From: Firmicutes bacterium CAG:460
GTDB taxonomy: Bacteria; Bacillota_I; Bacilli_A; RF39; UBA660
Direction: 5' to 3'
Assembly: GCA_000437355.1 (NCBI GenBank)
Contig: FR899774.1
Span: 12,575-19,515 of the forward strand
Length of the DNA: 6,941 bases
Part shown: positions 1 through 5,434 of the stretch, one piece after another
Position numbering within the stretch: the stretch's first letter is position 1
Layout of the letters: each line of letters starts with the position of its first letter
The notes under the pieces: generated by a model
Told to the model about the DNA's origin: nothing
What the model saw: the letters and a program-made list of their open reading frames with translations, nothing else
Databases searched by the model: none
Translations under genes and position numbers: made by a program

Positions 1-283
1 ATAATAAATTAGAATTTTTAATTCTATAAGTATTAGTTTTATAATATTTTGTATTTTGACTAACTAAAACAGAATTCAAATTTTTGTTATTATCAAATTC
101 TTCTTAAGTCACTACATCTATTTCATTATTTAAATCCCAAATTGCGTAAATTTTCAAGTTCAGATTGACTCATTTTAACCTTTCTAGAATTAATATACAA
201 AGTCTCAGAAGCATAAACAGCATCACAAAACAGTACACTAAAAATCGATACGATTAAAAATATAATTTTCTTTTTCCTTTCAT
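1..283 (-). pseudogene. Decayed gene for a small secreted protein (3' end beyond window)
   Basis: Seen: the ATG at 281-283 overlaps the TGA of the upstream gene (ATGA), but its frame stops after nine codons (stop at 254-256). The next frame, open from about 278 to a TAA at 126-128, reads like a lipophilic signal peptide (KKKIIFLIVSIFSVLFCDA then VYASE) followed by SRKVKMSQSELENLRNLGF. One extra A in the A5 run at 271-275 would join this to the ATG. From about 130 to position 2 a third frame continues the same kind of protein (NNEIDVVT, stop, EEFDNNKNL, then VSQNTKYYKTNTYRIKNS), interrupted by a TAA at 104-106 that could derive from a CAA Gln codon. Inference: two indels plus one nonsense mutation in a former secreted protein gene. 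The pattern 'LxxLGFxxxEI...EEF..NK.L' resembles small secreted proteins I recall from anaerobic Firmicutes, but I cannot name the family. The two frame breaks could be sequencing indels in A-runs; the nonsense codon is harder to explain so. Confidence 0.75.
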
Positions 284-921
284 AAATTTAAATTAAAATA
301 TTCATTTTTTAACCAATAAGATACATAAGTTACAAAAGAAAGTTCAGAAATTTTATATGAAAACACCTCAGTATAATTATCACAGTTATCATAAAAATAT
401 ACATCAAATTCATTTAAAAATTGAGAAACAATGTCATTTATTTTTTTTGTGGCTTCATTATCATTAATTTTGAAGTTCATCATATTTTTCAAATAATTAT
501 AAAACATATTATCATTTTTCAAATCACGTTTTAAAGAAATAAAATCATTTTTAGTAATAAAATGTTTATCTCTATATTTAATTAAATAATTATGATAGTT
601 TTCATTGTATTCAGTCAAATTATAATAATATAAAGTAATATAACAACCTAAATTATTTAAAGCCGACTCATAAGAACCATCTTTAATTGAAATATTTTTC
701 AAACTTCCACAAGTCAAATCATTTGAGGAATAATCCATAACAATATCGAGATTGTTTTTAATTTGAGCTACACTTAAATCATAGCTAGTCCACAATTTTG
801 ATGTATTATCAATATTTTCACTAGAATTAGGTTTGAATAAGAAAAATATCAAAAATAAAACAAAAAACAACACAAGCAATATAAATGTACAAATGAATCT
901 AAAATCGCAACTTCTTTTCAC
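280..921 (-). CDS. Hypothetical membrane-anchored protein, 213 aa
   Basis: Function not recognised. Residues 1-8 are basic/polar, and about 9-29 form one very hydrophobic helix rich in Phe and Leu (FICTFILLVLFFVLFLIFFL). The remaining ~180 residues are polar, rich in Asn, Asp, Tyr and Lys, with no known motif. This suggests an N-terminal signal anchor and an extracytoplasmic domain, probably mostly helical. The start is GTG (919-921), supported by a GGAAGGTG ribosome-binding site with AAGGTG 7 nt upstream. The TGA stop overlaps the ATG of the following decayed secreted-protein gene, so the two were probably translated as a coupled pair. A near-consensus promoter lies at 991-1019, with two palindromes next to it. 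The base composition is even more AT-rich than the neighbouring conserved genes, and the lack of conserved motifs suggests a fast-evolving or accessory gene. Confidence 0.7.
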   Translation of the reverse strand: MKRSCDFRFICTFILLVLFFVLFLIFFLFKPNSSENIDNTSKLWTSYDLSVAQIKNNLDIVMDYSSNDLTCGSLKNISIKDGSYESALNNLGCYITLYYYNLTEYNENYHNYLIKYRDKHFITKNDFISLKRDLKNDNMFYNYLKNMMNFKINDNEATKKINDIVSQFLNEFDVYFYDNCDNYTEVFSYKISELSFVTYVSYWLKNEYFNLNL

Positions 922-958
922 TTATAATCACCTTCCCTACAATATAAATACAAAAATA

Positions 959-968
959 GAAACGTTTC
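959..968. promoter_or_regulatory. Perfect 10-bp palindrome GAAACGTTTC in the leader
   Basis: A perfect inverted repeat with a central CG, lying about 20 nt downstream of the predicted transcription start of the 213-residue gene and 37 nt before its GTG. Central-CG palindromes of this kind are typical of LacI-family operators (established for that family). The regulator is not in the window, so assignment is inference. Confidence 0.35.
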
Positions 969-980
969 ATAAAATAGTAT

Positions 981-997
981 TTACAATAAAATTGTAA
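981..997. promoter_or_regulatory. 7-3-7 inverted repeat TTACAAT-AAA-ATTGTAA over the -10 box
   Basis: Perfect 7-bp arms with a 3-bp centre. The right arm contains the minus-strand -10 hexamer (991-996), and the repeat extends over the expected transcription start. This position is classic for a repressor operator. No regulator in the window obviously matches it; the site differs from the PerR-type box at 2178-2192 and from the CsoR box at 6494-6512. Confidence 0.45.
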
Positions 998-1019
998 TAT
1001 AAAAATATACGTATGTCAA
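991..1019 (-). promoter_or_regulatory. Sigma-A-type promoter of the 213-aa gene
   Basis: On the minus strand: -35 TTGACA (1014-1019, perfect consensus), 17-bp spacer, -10 TACAAT (991-996, five of six). It points at the gene starting at 921 and leaves a leader of about 60 nt. Confidence 0.75.
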
Positions 1020-1040
1020 GATAAGATTTCAACTAAAATA

Positions 1041-1072
1041 TTGACATTTACATATTGTTTCTATGTTATAAT
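1041..1072 (+). promoter_or_regulatory. Divergent plus-strand promoter-like sequence
   Basis: TTGACA at 1041-1046 and an extended -10, TGTTATAAT, at 1064-1072 (hexamer TATAAT at 1067-1072). The spacing of 20 bp is longer than optimal, but an extended -10 tolerates a poor -35. It faces away from the minus-strand promoter at 991-1019. No supported coding gene lies downstream on the plus strand before the antisense of rubrerythrin, so any product would be a short non-coding RNA. Confidence 0.35.
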
Positions 1073-1160
1073 TTTTGCTTTTCTATCATGTATTTTGTTA
1101 TTCAATTTACACCAGCAATATCAAATATAATACTGGAGAATAACATTGTTACACAAAATT

Positions 1161-1194
1161 AAAAAACAGAAAATTAATTTGTTTAATTTCTGTT
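1161..1194 (-). terminator. Rho-independent terminator of the perR-rbr operon
   Basis: Arms AACAGAAA and TTTCTGTT, extended inward by TTAA/TTAA pairs with a one-base bulge, give a stem of about 12 bp and a short loop. On the minus strand the hairpin is followed at once by six T (1161-1166). It lies about 60 nt beyond the rubrerythrin stop. The other orientation has only a weak T-rich tail. Confidence 0.7.
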
Positions 1195-1200
1195 CGTAAA

Positions 1201-1247
1201 ATTTTTACTTAAAATTGGATTATAATTTGTAATATTTTTACTTAAAA
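1201..1247. repeat. 14-bp direct repeat, two copies
   Basis: ATTTTTACTTAAAA occurs at 1201-1214 and again at 1234-1247, a 33-bp period, between the rubrerythrin stop and its terminator. It is low-complexity AT sequence and no function is evident. It may have arisen by local duplication. Confidence 0.4.
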
Positions 1248-1256
1248 ATTATTTTT

Positions 1257-1796
1257 TTAATAATTTTCAGCTTTTAATTCAAAATAACTTTGTGGATGAT
1301 TACATACTGGACAAACAGCTGGAGCTTCTTTACCAATAACAATATGTCCACAATTACGACAAATCCAAACACATTCTCCATCTTTACTAAATACTAACTT
1401 ATCATTAATATTTTTTAGTAACTTACGATATCTTTCTTCATGTGCCTTTTCAATATCAGCAACACGTTCAAAAAGGTTAGCAATTCTATCAAACCCTTCT
1501 TCACGAGCAACTTTAGCAAATTCTACATACATATCTGTCCATTCAAAGTTTTCTCCATTTGCAGCATCTAGCAAATTTTCTTCTGTACTTGGAATACTAC
1601 CACCATGTAATTCTTTAAACCACATTTTTGCATGTTCCTTTTCATTATTTGCAGTTTCTTCAAATATTGCTGCAATTTGTTCATAACCATCCTTTTTAGC
1701 TTTTGATGCATAATAAGTATACTTATTTCTTGCTTGACTTTCTCCAGCAAAAGCAGCCATTAAATTAGCTTCTGTTTTACTTCCCTTTAATTCCAT
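1257..1796 (-). CDS. rbr: Rubrerythrin (non-heme diiron peroxidase)
   Basis: Cytoplasmic enzyme reducing hydrogen peroxide to water with electrons from NAD(P)H via rubredoxin-type partners; a main peroxide defence of anaerobes. The 179-residue protein has the classic order: a ferritin-like four-helix domain (about 1-130) and a C-terminal rubredoxin domain. Diiron ligands by position: E19, E52 with H55 (EKEH), E82 and E85 (GENFE), E116 with H119 (EKAH). Rubredoxin iron ligands: C146, C149 (CRNC) and C162, C165 (CPVC). The ATG at 1794-1796 is chosen because AAGGAGG (1806-1812) lies 9 nt before it and the protein then begins MELKGSKTEANL as in the family; the in-frame upstream ATG would add ten basic residues. 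It starts inside the last 20 nt of perR, so the two are co-transcribed and likely translationally coupled. Expected control: PerR derepression under peroxide. Confidence 0.96.
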   Translation of the reverse strand: MELKGSKTEANLMAAFAGESQARNKYTYYASKAKKDGYEQIAAIFEETANNEKEHAKMWFKELHGGSIPSTEENLLDAANGENFEWTDMYVEFAKVAREEGFDRIANLFERVADIEKAHEERYRKLLKNINDKLVFSKDGECVWICRNCGHIVIGKEAPAVCPVCNHPQSYFELKAENY

Positions 1797-2163
1797 TTTT
1801 AAATTCCTCCTTCTGGCATTCTTCACAAATGCCCTTAAAAACTATTTCATAATCACTTACTATATTATTTTCAATTTTTTCTATCTTAGGAAATTTTGCA
1901 TCAAATACATCAACTATCTTAGAACACTTTTTACATATAAAATGATAATGAGGAATAACTTTATCATAATGTTTAACACCATTAACCATTAAACTTATAA
2001 TTAAGTTATCGTTTTCTAATCCTCCTAAATTTCTATAAACAGTACCTAAACTAATATTAGAAATCTGTTTTCTAGCCTCATCATATATTTGATAAGCATC
2101 CAAATGATTATTACTATTATTTATTATATCTAAAATAACTTTCTTTTGTTTAGTATTTTTCAC
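1777..2163 (-). CDS. perR: PerR-type peroxide-sensing repressor (Fur family)
   Basis: DNA-binding metalloregulator, 128 aa: winged helix about 1-65 (SLGTVYRNL recognition helix, 38-46), then a dimerisation/metal domain. All five ligands of the PerR Fe/Mn sensing site can be placed: H20, D67, H72, H74 and D85 (equivalent to B. subtilis H37, D85, H91, H93, D104). The Asp at 67 is the residue that favours PerR over Fur or Zur. Structural zinc: C77/C80 (CKKC) and C113/C116 (CEEC). The protein lacks the roughly 15-residue N-terminal helix of the Bacillus protein, a common short form. The start is GTG (2161-2163), with AGGAGG 5 nt upstream; an ATG at 2165-2167 is out of frame. It overlaps rbr by 20 nt, and a PerR-like box sits in its promoter, suggesting autoregulation. 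Fur or Zur activity is less likely but only experiment can exclude it. Confidence 0.88.
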   Translation of the reverse strand: MKNTKQKKVILDIINNSNNHLDAYQIYDEARKQISNISLGTVYRNLGGLENDNLIISLMVNGVKHYDKVIPHYHFICKKCSKIVDVFDAKFPKIEKIENNIVSDYEIVFKGICEECQKEEFKNGIKGK

Positions 2164-2177
2164 GCATACCTCCTAAA

Positions 2178-2192
2178 TAGTAATGATTACTA
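2178..2192. promoter_or_regulatory. PerR-like box (7-1-7 inverted repeat)
   Basis: TAGTAATGATTACTA is a perfect 7-1-7 palindrome, the architecture of the PerR box (consensus TTATAATNATTATAA), matching it at 10 of 14 positions including the inner TAAT/ATTA core. It lies between the perR -10 and ribosome-binding site, where bound repressor would block transcription. It is also close enough to the divergent spoVS gene to affect that promoter. Confidence 0.7.
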
Positions 2193-2196
2193 CTTA

Positions 2197-2225
2197 AGTA
2201 TACAATAACGTATCAAAAAAAGCAA
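2197..2225 (-). promoter_or_regulatory. Promoter of the perR-rbr operon
   Basis: On the minus strand: -35 TTGCTT (2220-2225, only TTG matches), 17-bp spacer, -10 TATACT (2197-2202, five of six). The start of transcription would fall at the edge of the palindrome at 2178-2192. Confidence 0.55.
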
Positions 2226-2274
2226 GCATAAAAATACAAATTTTCCATATATTTTAATGAAAGGAATGGTAATA

Positions 2275-2535
2275 ATGGAAATTCTAAAGGTTTCATCAAA
2301 ATCTAACCCTAGTAAAGTTGCTGGTGCTATAGCAAACATCTATAGAGAAAACAAAGAAGTGGAAATTCAAACCATCGGAGCAGGTTCTCTAAATCAAGCA
2401 ATCAAAGCTATCGCCATATGTCGTGGTTTTGTAGCTCCAACCGGTGATAACTTAGTGGTCATACCAGCATTTAATGACATAATAATAAATGGTGAACAAA
2501 AAACAGCTATCAAACTTATTATTACAAACAAATAA
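2275..2535 (+). CDS. spoVS: Stage V sporulation protein S (SpoVS), Alba-like
   Basis: Small cytoplasmic protein of the SpoVS family (Alba-like fold, probable nucleic-acid binding), which in B. subtilis affects septation, spore coat assembly and biofilm formation. The 86 residues equal the Bacillus length exactly, and nearly every family signature is present: MEILKVS at the N terminus, SKVAGAIA, EIQTIGAGSLNQAIKAIAI, RGFVAPTG, VIPAF, and TAIKLII at the C terminus. The start at 2275 is chosen because of this match and an AAAGGA site 9 nt upstream; an ATG 18 nt earlier has no good ribosome-binding site. It is the only plus-strand gene, divergent from perR and convergent with the HdeD-like gene. 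No sigma-H-type promoter is evident; TACAAT at 2201-2206 is a possible -10 but lacks a good -35. Presence of SpoVS does not by itself prove sporulation. Confidence 0.95.
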   Translation: MEILKVSSKSNPSKVAGAIANIYRENKEVEIQTIGAGSLNQAIKAIAICRGFVAPTGDNLVVIPAFNDIIINGEQKTAIKLIITNK

Positions 2536-2557
2536 CGGATTAATTCATCCGTTATTT
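2531..2557. terminator. Bidirectional terminator shared by spoVS and the HdeD-like gene
   Basis: Perfect 9-bp stem ATAACGGAT (2532-2540) / ATCCGTTAT (2547-2555) with a 6-nt loop, flanked by T-rich sequence in both directions (TTATTTTATTTT on plus, TTATTTGTTTG on minus). The left arm contains the TAA of spoVS (2533-2535) and the right arm the TAA of the opposing gene (2552-2554). Confidence 0.85.
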
Positions 2558-3076
2558 TATTTTCAAAGATATAATTAATGGGTCAAATAATTCTAGTATT
2601 CCATGTATTAAGAAAAAATATCCCAACACTAATACTTGTATATCATTTTCATAATATAAATTCATTGTTGTTAAAAGTCCAGCTAATATAAACAACACTA
2701 AACTAATAACTTCAATAATCCACATTTTATTCTTTCTATCATTATAATAGTCACCTTTTTTGAGCTTTATAAGGGATAAAAGAATAATCCAAATAAGTAA
2801 ACACAAAGCTAAATACCAAGGAACTTCACTTATATTTAATTTAAGTGCTACAATAAATACAATGATAGATGCAATACTTGTAAATAATCCTTCAAAATCT
2901 TTACTCTTACTTGTTAATAAAAATTTAATCAAGTTTAATACCGCATAAACACCCAATACTCCTAAGAATATACCTTTTACTTTTACAAAATGAAATAAGG
3001 GAAACAATAACAAAATACTTCCACATATTATTAAAAACACTGATGCAATTAAATCAACAATTTGTTTCTTTTTCAT
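2552..3076 (-). CDS. HdeD/DUF308-like six-helix membrane protein
   Basis: A 174-residue integral membrane protein with about six hydrophobic segments arranged as pairs, near residues 7-27, 33-53, 62-80, 86-105, 120-140 and 147-167. Short Gly-containing turns (ICGSILLLFP, GIFLGVLGVYAV, LVLGYFFLIHGILEL) resemble the HdeD/DUF308 fold. HdeD in enterics is linked to acid resistance; no biochemical function is known for most relatives, and none is inferred here. The ATG at 3074-3076 is preferred because GGAGG lies 4 nt before it; an in-frame ATG 27 nt earlier lacks such a site. It follows sufB by 43 nt with no terminator between, so it is probably the last gene of the csoR-suf transcript. Its stop codon lies within the terminator stem at 2531-2557. 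Family placement rests on topology and turn pattern only. Confidence 0.6.
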   Translation of the reverse strand: MKKKQIVDLIASVFLIICGSILLLFPLFHFVKVKGIFLGVLGVYAVLNLIKFLLTSKSKDFEGLFTSIASIIVFIVALKLNISEVPWYLALCLLIWIILLSLIKLKKGDYYNDRKNKMWIIEVISLVLFILAGLLTTMNLYYENDIQVLVLGYFFLIHGILELFDPLIISLKIK

Positions 3077-3119
3077 AAATCCTCCAATTACATTGTACCA
3101 CAAACAACAAACAATTGCA

Positions 3120-4433
3120 TTACAAATTTCTCTTTATTAATTGATTTAACTCAACTGCATATTCCATTGGAAGTTCACTTTTAAATTCATCAATAAAACC
3201 TAAAACAATTAACTCCGTTGCTCTTTCTTCCGGAATACCTCTACTCATTAAATAAAATAATACATCATCACTAATTTTTGATACTGTTGCTTCATGTTCA
3301 ATGTTACTTGTAATATTTCCAACTATATTCGTAGGTATTGTATCAGACATAGACTTATCATCTAGTATTAAACTATCACATTTTACCATGGCATCACTAT
3401 TTAAAGCATTTTTCTTTATTTCAACCTTACCACGATATGTAGCATTTCCACCATTTCCTGCAATACTTTTAGAAACAATATTACTTTTTGTATTTTTTCC
3501 AATATGAATCATTCGAGCCCCACTATCTTGCTCTTGTCCACTCTTGGCAACACTAATTGTAATACATGTTCCTCTAGAATTATCTCCTTTTAAAACACAA
3601 CAAGGATATTTCATTGTTACTTTAGAACCTATATTTCCATCAATCCATTCCATTACTCCAGCTTCATCAACTAAAGCTCTTTTTGTAACTAAATTATACA
3701 CATTTGTTGCCCAATTTTGAACAGTGGAATATCTACATTTAGAATTTTTACCAACATAAATTTCCACAATCGCTGCATGCAAGCACGATTCACTATATGA
3801 TGGTGCAGTACACCCCTCTACATAATGCAAACTAGAATTATCATCTACAATAATTAATGTTCTTTCAAATTGTCCCATATTTTTACTATTTATTCTAAAA
3901 TAACTTTGTAAAGGTCTATCAAGTATAGTATTTTTAGGAACATAAATAAATGAACCTCCACTAAACACCGCTGCATTTAAAGCTGCAAATTTATTTTCAG
4001 TGAAAGATACAATCTTACCAAAATATTTTTTAACTAAATCAGGATATCTTTTAATAGCATCTTCAATTGATGTAAATATTACATTTTTCTTTTTCAACTC
4101 TTCAATCATATTATGGTATATTACTTCACTTTCATATTGAACACCCATACCTCCAAAATGTTTTTCACTCTCTAAAACACCCACACTATCAAGTTCATCC
4201 ACAACTGGTTTTAAAATATTATTCCAATTATTCTCTAGCTTTTTATCAGCTTCATTATTTTTATAATAAATAACATCATCAAAATTCAAATTAATTTCTG
4301 GGCCAAACAGAGGCATCTTTTGTTCCACAAAAGACTTATATCCCTTTAATCTATAATCTAAAACCCAATCACTTTCATTTTTTATCTCAGATATTTTTTT
4401 TACTTTTTCTTCACTTAAACCAACAATTTCCAT
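3120..4433 (-). CDS. sufB: Fe-S cluster assembly scaffold SufB
   Basis: Core scaffold of the cytoplasmic SUF machine; with SufC and SufD it builds a nascent Fe-S cluster and passes it to carriers. The 437 residues are near the usual ~465 of Gram-positive SufB. Order: N-terminal helical part (about 1-95), beta-helix core (about 145-370), C-terminal helical domain. Signatures: FAALNAAVFSGGSFIYVP, NMGQFERTLI, YVEGCTAPSYSESCLHAA with C208, the functional C352 in KCDSL (E. coli C405 equivalent), NIEHEAT with E381 (E. coli E434 equivalent), and FYLMSRGI. The ATG is one nucleotide after the sufU stop; its nearest SD-like sequence, GGAG, is 12 nt away, so translation probably depends on coupling to sufU. 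All key residues are present, so it should be functional. Last suf gene of the operon. Confidence 0.97.
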   Translation of the reverse strand: MEIVGLSEEKVKKISEIKNESDWVLDYRLKGYKSFVEQKMPLFGPEINLNFDDVIYYKNNEADKKLENNWNNILKPVVDELDSVGVLESEKHFGGMGVQYESEVIYHNMIEELKKKNVIFTSIEDAIKRYPDLVKKYFGKIVSFTENKFAALNAAVFSGGSFIYVPKNTILDRPLQSYFRINSKNMGQFERTLIIVDDNSSLHYVEGCTAPSYSESCLHAAIVEIYVGKNSKCRYSTVQNWATNVYNLVTKRALVDEAGVMEWIDGNIGSKVTMKYPCCVLKGDNSRGTCITISVAKSGQEQDSGARMIHIGKNTKSNIVSKSIAGNGGNATYRGKVEIKKNALNSDAMVKCDSLILDDKSMSDTIPTNIVGNITSNIEHEATVSKISDDVLFYLMSRGIPEERATELIVLGFIDEFKSELPMEYAVELNQLIKRNL

Positions 4434-4434
4434 C

Positions 4435-4860
4435 TTACTTATCTACTCCATCAAGTATTTTAACAGCACTCTTACTTGATAAAAGTGCACAATTCTTTCT
4501 AGCTGGTTGCATGTATATTTCATCAAAAACATTAAGTTCTCCAAGGATATCAGGATTATATTTTTCTTCATTAATCATATTTTGATAATTACTTATTATT
4601 TCTTTTGCTTTATCTACACTTTTACCAATCAAACTTTTAACAATTATACTTGTTGCACTTGTACATATTGCACATGCTTCCCCATCAAAACAAGCATCAA
4701 CTATCTTACCATCTTCTATTTTCATCATTAAATCTATATTATCAATACATGAATCACTCCTTGTATTAGCTTTAACATAAGATTCATCTTCCTTTAAACC
4801 TCTATTCATAGGATGTTGATAATTATCAAGTATAATTTCTCTTTTAGTTTCTTTATCCAT
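4435..4860 (-). CDS. sufU: SufU, zinc-dependent sulfurtransferase/scaffold
   Basis: A 141-residue IscU-like protein of the SufU type, which in Gram-positives accepts persulfide sulfur from the desulfurase SufS and delivers it to SufBCD. Visible zinc/sulfur ligands: C38 and D40 (SCID), C63 (GEACAI) and C124 (RKNCALLS). The spacing C63-C124 is nearly that of B. subtilis SufU (C66-C128), and the residue before the last Cys is Asn, not the His of IscU. Both features favour SufU over IscU. An extra C66 lies close to C63. A strong GGAGGTG site precedes the ATG, which overlaps the sufD stop by 8 nt. Odd: the usual partner gene sufS, normally between sufD and sufU, is absent, so a desulfurase must be encoded elsewhere. 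Confidence 0.94.
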   Translation of the reverse strand: MDKETKREIILDNYQHPMNRGLKEDESYVKANTRSDSCIDNIDLMMKIEDGKIVDACFDGEACAICTSATSIIVKSLIGKSVDKAKEIISNYQNMINEEKYNPDILGELNVFDEIYMQPARKNCALLSSKSAVKILDGVDK

Positions 4861-5434
4861 TAGACACCTCCATTATTTTATTCATAAACTCCTTCACAAT
4901 CATTTCTTCTTTATTACCATTACCAATTAACAATGCCTCCATCATTAATTTAGTAGCATCTATTTTACTTATACCCCTACTCATCAAATAAAACATTTTA
5001 TCTTTATTAAATTCTCCGATATATGCTGCATGCTTAGAAAATGTATCATAATTTCTAATAAGTAAATTAGGTTTTATCACCCCAACTCCATTACTTAAAT
5101 TAACTATTTGATTTTCCTCTAAGCAACTTACTTTATATGCTTCTTTTGGCACAATTCCTGTTACATCAAACTCTAACACACCATCTAGAACATTAACACC
5201 ATGACATATTACTTCACTACTCGTATTACTAAATTTATGTTCCACCTTAACACTACACTTATTATTTCTAAATCCTAACATTCCTAGATGATATTTTACT
5301 TTAGCAAACTCTCCATTTAAATTTATATTAACAGACACATCTTTATCCACAATATAATGATATATTTCTAAAGTTTCATTTTCTTTTATTTCAAAATCAA
5401 CATTATCATCATTAATATATATAACTTTATTCAT
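4853..5434 (-). CDS. sufD: Short SufD, SufBC-associated assembly protein
   Basis: SufD pairs with SufB and SufC in the SufBC2D complex and supports iron acquisition and cluster assembly. This one has only 193 residues, against about 400 for usual SufD. It lacks the N-terminal helical domain and begins almost directly in the beta-helix core (about 1-130). It ends in the conserved C-terminal domain KHAAYIGEFNKDKMFYLMSRGI, with H135 aligned to the functional His of E. coli SufD (H360). The frame is open with no stop or shift and both junctions overlap neighbours (8 nt each with sufC and sufU), so this looks like a natural compact form and not a broken gene. The ATG is preceded by a weak AGTAGG site and likely uses coupling from sufC. 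Its FYLMSRGI segment matches that of SufB, as expected from their common ancestry. Confidence 0.88.
   Translation of the reverse strand: MNKVIYINDDNVDFEIKENETLEIYHYIVDKDVSVNINLNGEFAKVKYHLGMLGFRNNKCSVKVEHKFSNTSSEVICHGVNVLDGVLEFDVTGIVPKEAYKVSCLEENQIVNLSNGVGVIKPNLLIRNYDTFSKHAAYIGEFNKDKMFYLMSRGISKIDATKLMMEALLIGNGNKEEMIVKEFMNKIMEVSNG

Noticed and set aside
126..283. Programmed -1 frameshift, or an ATT start after AAAGGA, as ways to express the secreted protein intact
   Set aside because: The zero-frame codons at the A-run do not make a good slippery heptamer, ATT starts are very rare, and a second frame break and a nonsense codon downstream point to decay.
1088..1162. Plus-strand 24-codon peptide starting ATG TAT TTT
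   Set aside because: No Shine-Dalgarno sequence and no recognisable peptide type; chance opening in AT-rich DNA is likely.
1568..1750. Minus-strand open frame of 60 codons
   Set aside because: Shifted frame within rubrerythrin; Lys/Gln-rich translation with no support.
2760..2948. Plus-strand open frame of 62 codons
   Set aside because: Lies opposite the HdeD-like gene, lacks a ribosome-binding site and has low-complexity translation; the opposite strand has a supported gene.
3301..3507. Plus-strand open frame of 68 codons
   Set aside because: Antisense to the conserved beta-helix/C-terminal part of sufB; hydrophobic translation is an artefact of AT-rich reverse complement.
4507..4731. Plus-strand open frame of 74 codons, Cys/Thr/Ile-rich
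   Set aside because: Antisense to sufU with repetitive composition and no upstream signals.
4435..4860. IscU identity for the scaffold
   Set aside because: The final Cys is preceded by Asn not His, the C63-C124 spacing fits SufU, and the gene lies within a suf operon.
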